11,281 bases of DNA from an uncultured Succinivibrionaceae bacterium. Its GTDB lineage: Bacteria > Pseudomonadota > Gammaproteobacteria > Enterobacterales > Succinivibrionaceae. The stretch lies in NCBI GenBank assembly GCA_900539665.1, contig UQCV01000080.1, positions 1 through 11,281 on the forward strand, in the 5' to 3' direction. Position numbers and translations under genes: made by a program. The notes under the pieces were generated by a model. The model did not search any database and was not told the DNA's origin. It worked only from the letters and a program-made list of their open reading frames with translations. Below are positions 7,115 to 11,281 of the stretch, in pieces (within the stretch, counting starts at the first letter, position 1; each line of letters begins with the position of its first letter).

Positions 7115-7156
7115 AATTACTCTACTTGATTTGCCAGCAATTTAAGTAGAGTAATT
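7115..7156. repeat. 13-bp perfect stem-loop between the two aldo/keto reductases
   Basis: AATTACTCTACTT (7115-7127) pairs perfectly with AAGTAGAGTAATT (7144-7156), with a 16-nt loop. A G-T and an A-T pair could extend it inward. No T-tract follows on the plus strand, so it is not a standard terminator. It may protect the upstream mRNA's 3' end, act as an attenuator between the duplicated genes, or be a protein site. The perfect pairing itself is certain. Confidence 0.7.
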
Positions 7157-7171
7157 CACGTTTATATTTAC

Positions 7172-7186
7172 GTTTACATTGTAAAC
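7172..7186. promoter_or_regulatory. Palindrome upstream of the second aldo/keto reductase (operator candidate)
   Basis: GTTTAC (7172-7177) and GTAAAC (7181-7186) flank ATT as a perfect 6-bp inverted repeat, 33 nt before the second reductase start. Position and symmetry suit a repressor or activator site close to the promoter. The flanks are AT-rich and no clear -10/-35 pair was fixed. Confidence 0.35.
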
Positions 7187-7219
7187 TAACGGTAAATAGA
7201 CCCAAAGTAGGAGATTTTT

Positions 7220-8077
7220 ATGGTTCAGCATTACAATAGCTTAAATTCACGTGTGCCATTATGTAATGGTACTTCAATTCCATGTGTGGGATTTGGTACT
7301 TGGCAAACTCCAGATGGCGAAACGGCTGTTTTGGCGGTTAAAACCGCAATTGAAGCAGGTTTTAGACATATTGATACGGCGGCGATATATGGTAATGAAG
7401 TGAGCGTTGGTCAAGGCATTAAAGCTAGTGGTGTGGCGCGCGATGAACTCTTTGTGACAAGTAAAGTTTGGAATTCAGAACGCGGTTACGCTAAAACCAT
7501 GGCTGCTTTTAAGAAGACCTGTCGTGATTTAGGAACGGACTATTTAGATCTTTATCTAATTCATTGGCCGGCTGTGGCTAAACAGTTTAGTAATTGGGAA
7601 GCATTAAATTTGGAAACTTGGCAGGCCATGACGGAGCTTTACGAAGCTGGCCTCATCAAAGCGATTGGCGTGTCAAATTTTAAGCCAAGTCACCTAAAAG
7701 CATTGCAAGCGACTAAAGTTCCCCCGATGGTTAATCAAATTGAACTTCATCCTGGTTTAAATCAAGAGGATACCGTTTCTTATTGTAAGGAACATGGTAT
7801 TTTGGTGGAGGCTTGGAGTCCTTTAGGTACCGGTAAGCTACTTGCTAATGAAACTTTGGCGGCGGCAGCTCGCTACCACAAGTCAGTAGCTCAAATCTGC
7901 ATTCGTTGGGCTTTACAAAAAGGAGTGGTGCCATTACCTAAATCAGTAACTCCAGCGCGAATTTGGGATAACACTAAGGTGTTTGATTTTGAGCTTAGCG
8001 CGCAAGATATGGCTTTAATAAGTGCGATGCCGTATAGTGGTGGTTCGGGCTTAGATCCTGATCTCGTAGATTTTTAA
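7220..8077 (+). CDS. Aldo/keto reductase, copy 2 (canonical)
   Basis: A 285-residue NAD(P)H-dependent aldo/keto reductase, paralogous to the copy at 6230. GGAG at 7210-7213 lies 6 nt before the ATG. The tetrad is complete: Asp52 and Tyr57 in HIDTAAIYGNE, Lys82 in VTSKVWN, and His115 in LIHWP. The nucleotide site has the normal AWSPLG motif, unlike copy 1. PKSVTPARIWDN near the C-terminus is typical of NADPH-using members. Long blocks are shared with copy 1, for example WQAMTELYEAGLIKAIGVSN, while the N-terminal ~12 residues differ. The 132-nt gap holds a stem-loop and a palindrome, so the two copies may be controlled separately. Likely roles are detoxification of reactive carbonyls or keto-sugar reduction; the sequence alone does not decide. 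Confidence 0.94.
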   Translation: MVQHYNSLNSRVPLCNGTSIPCVGFGTWQTPDGETAVLAVKTAIEAGFRHIDTAAIYGNEVSVGQGIKASGVARDELFVTSKVWNSERGYAKTMAAFKKTCRDLGTDYLDLYLIHWPAVAKQFSNWEALNLETWQAMTELYEAGLIKAIGVSNFKPSHLKALQATKVPPMVNQIELHPGLNQEDTVSYCKEHGILVEAWSPLGTGKLLANETLAAAARYHKSVAQICIRWALQKGVVPLPKSVTPARIWDNTKVFDFELSAQDMALISAMPYSGGSGLDPDLVDF

Positions 8078-8111
8078 GGGGCAAGGTAGCAAATAAAACT
8101 AACGCTAATTT

Positions 8112-8222
8112 AGGCCCTGGCCCATCTAATATATGCCATGGGGTAAGCCAATACATGCTCCGGGGGCATCTAGTATATGCCTCGGAGCATTCTAATATAT
8201 GCCTGTGGCAATCTGATACCTG
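8112..8222. repeat. Short array of degenerate palindromic repeats (core CATCTAATATATGCC)
   Basis: The core occurs as CATCTAATATATGCC (8123-8137), CATCTAGTATATGCC (8167-8181) and CATTCTAATATATGCC (8188-8203). Weaker copies are CCAATACATGCTCC (8148-8161) and CAATCTGATACC (8209-8220). Spacing is 18-26 nt. Units are partly self-complementary. CTCCG and GGCAT on the left of the third unit pair with ATGCC and CGGAG on the right (8158-8187), around a 7-nt loop. The array follows the second reductase by about 45 nt, between convergent genes. It may serve as a terminator-like or REP-like element. Confidence 0.6.
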
Positions 8223-8406
8223 AGTTCTTTGGGGCCTGTTCTTTGTTTTGATCTCTTGGTGAGCTTTTCTTTGGCCGAATTTTCGCAGATCTTGGTGGCG
8301 TGTTGTCCCGAAGTTTTGCTTGCTAGGCCCTTTTTGGGGGAAGTTTGGCGTTTTATCAAGGCTTGCTTGGTTAACTTTTTTGTTTTGGTGCTCACTTCTT
8401 TTGGGT
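8223..8406. other. T/G-skewed intergenic stretch without a recognisable gene
   Basis: The plus strand here is rich in T and G with few A, in runs such as TTCTTTGTTTTG and CTTGGTGGCG. Stops are therefore rare in several frames and spurious ORFs overlap. The most protein-like one is on the minus strand from a GTG at 8395, a Lys/Thr/Gln-rich 67-residue frame (MSTKTKKLTKQ...) running into the repeat array. It has no clear ribosome-binding site and no recognised family. I read it as non-coding or decayed. Confidence 0.35.
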
Positions 8407-8789
8407 CTAGGTGTATGAATTATCGAACTCGAAATTATTATAAGTATTGTCAAACTGTTCTTTATCTAGGGACAGGAAATACACGCCTTCAACAATTCCG
8501 ATGAGCGTGGCAAAGCCATTCCAGCTAAAAATGAGTAAATAGACGATGCCTAGTGTAACGTCAAAGGCGCGACCTAGGTAAAAACGTTGAAATCCAAAAG
8601 TCCCCAAAAAATCCCTAAAGCGCCAGCAATATATTTGTTGCGTCTATAAGTTTGATAAGTGCTACTTTTACTCGGAAAGAGCCTGTTAAATTCATTGCGC
8701 TCGTTAGATGTCAAATTATGGCCACATATGGGACAAAAAGTAAAATGTCCTTTGATTTTATTATGGCAGTTAGGGCATTGCAATTGCAT
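8407..8789 (-). pseudogene. Zinc-ribbon plus TM2-domain membrane protein, frameshifted
   Basis: The first frame from ATG 8789 gives MQLQCPNCHNKIKG with Cys5, Cys8, Cys19 and Cys22, a zinc ribbon. Then comes a polar linker and YRRNKYIAGALGIF, the start of a TM2 domain, after which it runs out of homology and stops. The -1 frame continues exactly where needed: GTFGFQRFYLGR, a transmembrane segment (VTLGIVYLLIF) and GIVEGVYFLSLDKEQFDNTYNN, ending at 8407. The join is at a run of six A on the plus strand (8606-8611; U on the mRNA). One more base would restore a protein of about 127 residues. TM2 proteins are small inner-membrane proteins with two helices, of no fixed role. The shift may be a real mutation, an assembly error or, less likely, slippage. 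The start lacks a strong ribosome-binding site. Confidence 0.85.
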
Positions 8790-9171
8790 AGATGATCGAG
8801 CCTTGTAAAGTTTAGTGAGATTTAAGTGCGCCTAGGGTATCGCGCGAGCTTTTAGGAGTTTAAAGTAAAAACGGCCCACATTCTATCTAGGTTCAGTAGT
8901 TTATCTGGATATAAAATTAGTTTTCGTCCAGGCTCTTATAGTACAAACAATTATTATTAAAAACTAGTAAAATCTTATACTAAAGGCCAATTTGTGAAGC
9001 GCTACACTATTAAGCCTTAGAAGCAGGATACATTTTACTAGCGCGCTTCTTTACGGGTGGCGAGCCTAAACGATATGATATGAGCCAGTTGCGGGCGGCG
9101 ACTAATTAATGTTAGTGGCTTTATGGGTACATACGTGGTATGACTTAATCTTAAGGCTAAGAGGAGAGATT
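8790..9171 (+). other. Upstream region of the alcohol dehydrogenase gene, no gene seen
   Basis: This 380-nt stretch separates the divergent TM2 and dehydrogenase genes. The only notable frames are very short, for example a 31-codon one at 9016-9111 reading ALEAGYILLARFFTGG. It has no start or ribosome-binding site. A promoter candidate lies at 9050-9079. AGGAGA immediately before 9172 is the dehydrogenase ribosome-binding site. Confidence 0.4.
9050..9079 (+). promoter_or_regulatory. Candidate promoter of the alcohol dehydrogenase gene
   Basis: TTTACG (9050-9055, 4/6 to the -35 consensus) and TATGAT (9074-9079, 5/6 to the -10) are separated by 18 bp. A start site near 9086 would give a leader of about 86 nt. 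This is a pattern match only. Confidence 0.35.
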
Positions 9172-10209
9172 ATGCTAGCTTATACATTTGTTGAACCTGG
9201 AAAATTCGCGTTACTTGAAAAACCAAAACCAGTGCTTATTAACCCTCATGATGCGATTGTACGCGTAACGCTCGCTAGCATTTGCTCAAGTGATATTCAT
9301 ATTAAGCATGGAGCGGTGCCTAGAGCCGTACCTGGTATTACCATTGGCCATGAAATGGTTGGCGTTGTGGAGGCTGTGGGGGCAGAGGTTACTAATGTAA
9401 AACCAAATGATCGAGTTACTGTTAATGTGGAAACGTTTTGTGGTGAATGTTTCTTTTGTCAACACGGCTATGTAAACAATTGTACTGACCAAAACGGAGG
9501 TTGGGCTTTAGGCTGCCGAATCGATGGCGGTCAAGCTCAATATGTGCGCGTGCCGATGGCGCATACGGGACTTAATAAGATTCCTGAGACCGTAAGTGAT
9601 GCGCAAGCTCTCTTTGTTGGTGATGTGTTGGCCACCGGCTTTTGGGCGGCCCGTATTTCTGAAATTACCCCACAAGACACGGTACTTATTATTGGAGCCG
9701 GACCTACAGGCATTTGTACTTTGGCGTGTGTACTTTTAAAATCTCCAAAACAAATTATAGTTTGTGAAATTGATGCTCAAAGACGCAAGTTTGTTGAAAA
9801 ACATTACCCTGGAGTTCTTACGGTTGCGCCAAGAGAATGCTTCGCTCAAGTACAGGCTAAAAGCGACCATGGAGGCGCGGACGTGGTACTTGAAGTGGCA
9901 GGCGCGCGCGATACTTTTGAGTTGGCGTGGAAATGTGCGCGGCCTAATGCGATTGTGACCGTGGTAGCTCTTTATGAAGAAGCACAAACGTTGCCGTTGC
10001 CACAAATGTATGGAAAAAATCTTACTTTTAAGACTGGTGGAGTTGATGGCTGTGATTGTGCAGAGATCTTAAGCTTAATTGCGGCGCATAAGATTGATAC
10101 TACACCTCTAATTACCCATACTTTTCCGTTAAGTCAAATTGATGCAGCTTACGACTTATTTGAACATAAAAGAGATGGCGTAATTAAAGTGGCTTTAACT
10201 ATGGATTAG
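9172..10209 (+). CDS. Zinc-dependent alcohol dehydrogenase (medium-chain family)
   Basis: A 345-residue cytosolic MDR enzyme that interconverts alcohols and carbonyls with a nicotinamide cofactor. The start is ATG 9172, with GAGGAGA just upstream. An open frame extends back to 9109 but has no ribosome-binding site. Catalytic zinc ligands fit Cys38 (SICSSDIH), His60-Glu61 (GHEMVG) and Asp151 (GDVLATGF). Structural zinc ligands are Cys90, Cys93, Cys96 and Cys104 in CGECFFCQHGYVNNC. The Rossmann motif is GAGPTG (175-180). Glu199, at the end of the second strand (VCEID), would favour NAD+ over NADP+. The layout resembles secondary-alcohol/butanediol-type or sorbitol-type dehydrogenases; the exact substrate is open. 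The promoter candidate is at 9050-9079, and the gene is not tightly linked to the aldo/keto reductases upstream. Confidence 0.93.
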   Translation: MLAYTFVEPGKFALLEKPKPVLINPHDAIVRVTLASICSSDIHIKHGAVPRAVPGITIGHEMVGVVEAVGAEVTNVKPNDRVTVNVETFCGECFFCQHGYVNNCTDQNGGWALGCRIDGGQAQYVRVPMAHTGLNKIPETVSDAQALFVGDVLATGFWAARISEITPQDTVLIIGAGPTGICTLACVLLKSPKQIIVCEIDAQRRKFVEKHYPGVLTVAPRECFAQVQAKSDHGGADVVLEVAGARDTFELAWKCARPNAIVTVVALYEEAQTLPLPQMYGKNLTFKTGGVDGCDCAEILSLIAAHKIDTTPLITHTFPLSQIDAAYDLFEHKRDGVIKVALTMD

Positions 10210-10255
10210 AGGCCTATTGTTTTGGTTGATTTTAGGTGCATGAGGTTTTTAAGAG

Positions 10256-10381
10256 ATGCCGTTAGAAATAGTACGAAACGATATTGCTAACATGAAGGTG
10301 GATGCAATTGTAAACACCGCTAACACCAAACCTAGATTTGACGCCATTTGTGACGATTTTAGCCGGTGGCTCCATGGTTAA
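10256..10381 (+). pseudogene. Truncated macrodomain (ADP-ribose-binding) gene fragment
   Basis: ATG 10256 opens a 41-codon frame beginning MPLEIVRNDIANMKVDAIVN, then TANTKPRF. This is the first strand-helix-strand of a macrodomain, with the VDAIVNxAN motif that binds ADP-ribose. Intact family members continue with a glycine-rich GxGVDxAI loop and about 130 more residues. Here the sequence degenerates after TKPRF and stops at 10381, and the catalytic loop and the remaining domain are absent. It follows the dehydrogenase stop by 46 nt and retains a start codon with GAGG about 10 nt upstream. Deletion of the 3' part is the simplest reading. Confidence 0.75.
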
Positions 10382-10808
10382 AACAAGTGTTTTTTTATCT
10401 GAAAAACGATTTCATACAGATAATAATTCCAATATCCCGTAAGTTGACGTTAAATTTATCTACAAAAAATCATTTATGCAAAAGTGTATATTACTTCACA
10501 TTTTGTTTGTTAATGTTACAAATATGTTATTAAAAGAGGATTTTGACTGTTAAAATCGAAATGTTATGTTAAAAGTGTGAATTTTGTGTATTAAAGGCTC
10601 TGGCGTTAATTTAATTTAAGATTGCTTGAGGTAAGCTGTGGCTTAGTTTGGGGTGATATTTAGTTTTTAATGCTGGTTTGGGTGTTTAAGGCGAGATGAA
10701 AGTTTGTTTAAACCACTAAAAGCCAAAGAGTAGTTAAGGCCAAAGTTTATTTAGCATAATCCTTGGGGCCTCTGGGCCTCGGTATAAAAACTTTTTCCCG
10801 GAGTTTGT
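10382..10808 (+). other. AT-rich intergenic region upstream of the secreted protein
   Basis: No coding frame is supported. TTATCTG and CAGATAA (within 10397-10425) form a 7-bp inverted repeat. Near the right end a TATAAA at 10783-10788 could be a -10 element, but no good -35 fits. GGGGCCTC and GGGCCTC sit side by side at 10765-10780. GGAG at 10800-10803 is the ribosome-binding site for the gene at 10809. Confidence 0.4.
10485..10500. promoter_or_regulatory. Weak CRP-like site upstream of the secreted protein gene
   Basis: TGTAT-ATTACT-TCACA with A/T flanks matches the TGTGA-N6-TCACA arrangement, with a perfect right half and a degraded left half. A lone TGTGA half-site is at 10576-10580. Catabolite control would suit a polysaccharide-degrading enzyme, but this is a loose match in AT-rich DNA. 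Confidence 0.2.
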
Positions 10809-11281
10809 ATGACTAACCTGAACTTAAAATTTAGCACTTTAAGCTTAGCCATTGGGCTCGCTATCAGTGCTCCTCTGGCGTTGGTTAATACCGCTGAAGC
10901 TACAATTGCGGCTTCTCATGTGTACCATAACCACATGCCTAACTTTTGGCCGTACTATGACACATCATCATATGCGACTACCCCAAATGGCGGGGCCATT
11001 CGTTATACCTATGATGGTCAAGTACTTAAGCTTAAGCTTGATCCGCCAGCTAACTACACTTATTTCTTAACTGACGGCAGTCCAATGCCACATGATGACT
11101 TAGTAACTTACTATAGTCACCATGCTAAGCAGGGGGCTTACGGTGCTTGGCCGGCTGCTACCGCTAGAGCTAATAACGGTAAACATCCACTTAGCCAGAC
11201 CCAAGTAACTATGTCTGCGGCTGTTATTAATAATGTGCAGAGTTTTGCGGAATTAGGGCTTTTAAACTTCGGTTTAGGTTG
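10809..11281 (+). CDS. Secreted protein, probable GH57-like glycoside hydrolase, N-terminal part
   Basis: ATG 10809, with GGAG 5 nt upstream, opens a frame that stays open to the window end (157 complete codons). It begins with a clear Sec signal peptide: basic/polar n-region, hydrophobic LSLAIGLAISAPLALV, and a cleavage site after TAEA (residue 31). The mature part starts with SHVYHNHMPNFWPYYD, then AIRYTYDGQVL, PPANYTYFL and MPHDDLVTYYSHHAKQGAY, rich in His and aromatic residues. From memory, this opening resembles large secreted proteins annotated as glycoside hydrolase family 57-like in gut and marine bacteria, but I cannot check this. The catalytic region would lie outside the window. 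If correct, it would act on alpha-glucans in the periplasm or outside the cell. Confidence 0.75.
   Translation, partial: MTNLNLKFSTLSLAIGLAISAPLALVNTAEATIAASHVYHNHMPNFWPYYDTSSYATTPNGGAIRYTYDGQVLKLKLDPPANYTYFLTDGSPMPHDDLVTYYSHHAKQGAYGAWPAATARANNGKHPLSQTQVTMSAAVINNVQSFAELGLLNFGLG

Noticed and set aside
8112..8222. CRISPR array
   Set aside because: Repeats are only ~15 nt, imperfect and irregularly spaced, with no unique spacers of normal length and no cas genes.
7995..8453. 152-residue minus-strand open frame
   Set aside because: It overlaps the end of the second aldo/keto reductase, the repeat array and the TM2 gene end, and its composition is explained by strand skew.
8229..8504. 91-residue plus-strand open frame
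   Set aside because: It is antisense to the TM2 gene end and arises from the T/G-rich stretch; no family pattern or ribosome-binding site.
9016..9111. 31-codon frame (ALEAGYILLARFF...) before the dehydrogenase
   Set aside because: It has no start codon or ribosome-binding site and a stop immediately upstream; too short to claim as gene debris.
9109..9171. 21-residue N-terminal extension of the alcohol dehydrogenase
   Set aside because: The family N-terminus starts at MLAYTF (9172), which has a strong GAGGAGA site; the extension has none.
9736..10005. Open frames inside the alcohol dehydrogenase gene on both strands
   Set aside because: They overlap the Rossmann-fold coding region and show no independent support.
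10852..11070. 72-residue plus-strand open frame
   Set aside because: It is an out-of-frame shadow of the secreted protein gene starting at 10809, whose signal peptide and ribosome-binding site are clear.

Overview
The window reads as a chromosomal accessory stretch from a host-associated, probably anaerobic gammaproteobacterium. The family is inferred to be close to Succinivibrionaceae. The clues are moderate GC, an AAA-ATPase-like gene of the type expanded in gut bacteria, F-type conjugation proteins, and a secreted GH57-like protein. No rRNA, tRNA, CRISPR array or intact insertion sequence is visible.

Layout. At 1-629 (minus) is the N-terminal part of an AAA-ATPase-like gene with a good promoter. 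About 640 bases without an intact gene follow, holding frame debris and stacked inverted repeats. At 1276-3009 (minus) is a gamma-glutamyltransferase with its own terminator. At 3392-5865 (plus) lie two F-type type IV secretion proteins, a TraW/TrbC-like protein and TraU, with a small basic ORF overlapping the TraU start codon. None of their usual partner genes is visible here. At 6230-8077 (plus) are two tandem, clearly duplicated aldo/keto reductases. They are separated by a 13-bp stem-loop and a small palindrome. At 8112-8222 is a short array of degenerate repeats, followed by a T/G-skewed stretch. At 8407-8789 (minus) is a zinc-ribbon/TM2 membrane protein gene broken by a one-base shift in a homopolymer. 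At 9172-10209 (plus) is a zinc-dependent alcohol dehydrogenase. It is followed by a macrodomain gene reduced to its first ~40 codons, then an AT-rich gap. At 10809 a secreted, probably GH57-like protein begins and runs off the window.

How the genes relate. The aldo/keto reductases and the alcohol dehydrogenase form a plus-strand set of NAD(P)-dependent carbonyl/alcohol redox enzymes. They have separate leaders and are not one tight operon. The gamma-glutamyltransferase could feed amino acids from glutathione or gamma-glutamyl peptides. The TraW/TraU pair looks like an orphan part of a mating-pair-formation system, either a relic or a dispersed set. The broken TM2 and macrodomain genes, and the debris at 792-1109, indicate local gene decay. 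I see no convincing complete new system. The best leads are the orphan TraW-small ORF-TraU cluster, the divergent first aldo/keto reductase, and the structured intergenic repeats.
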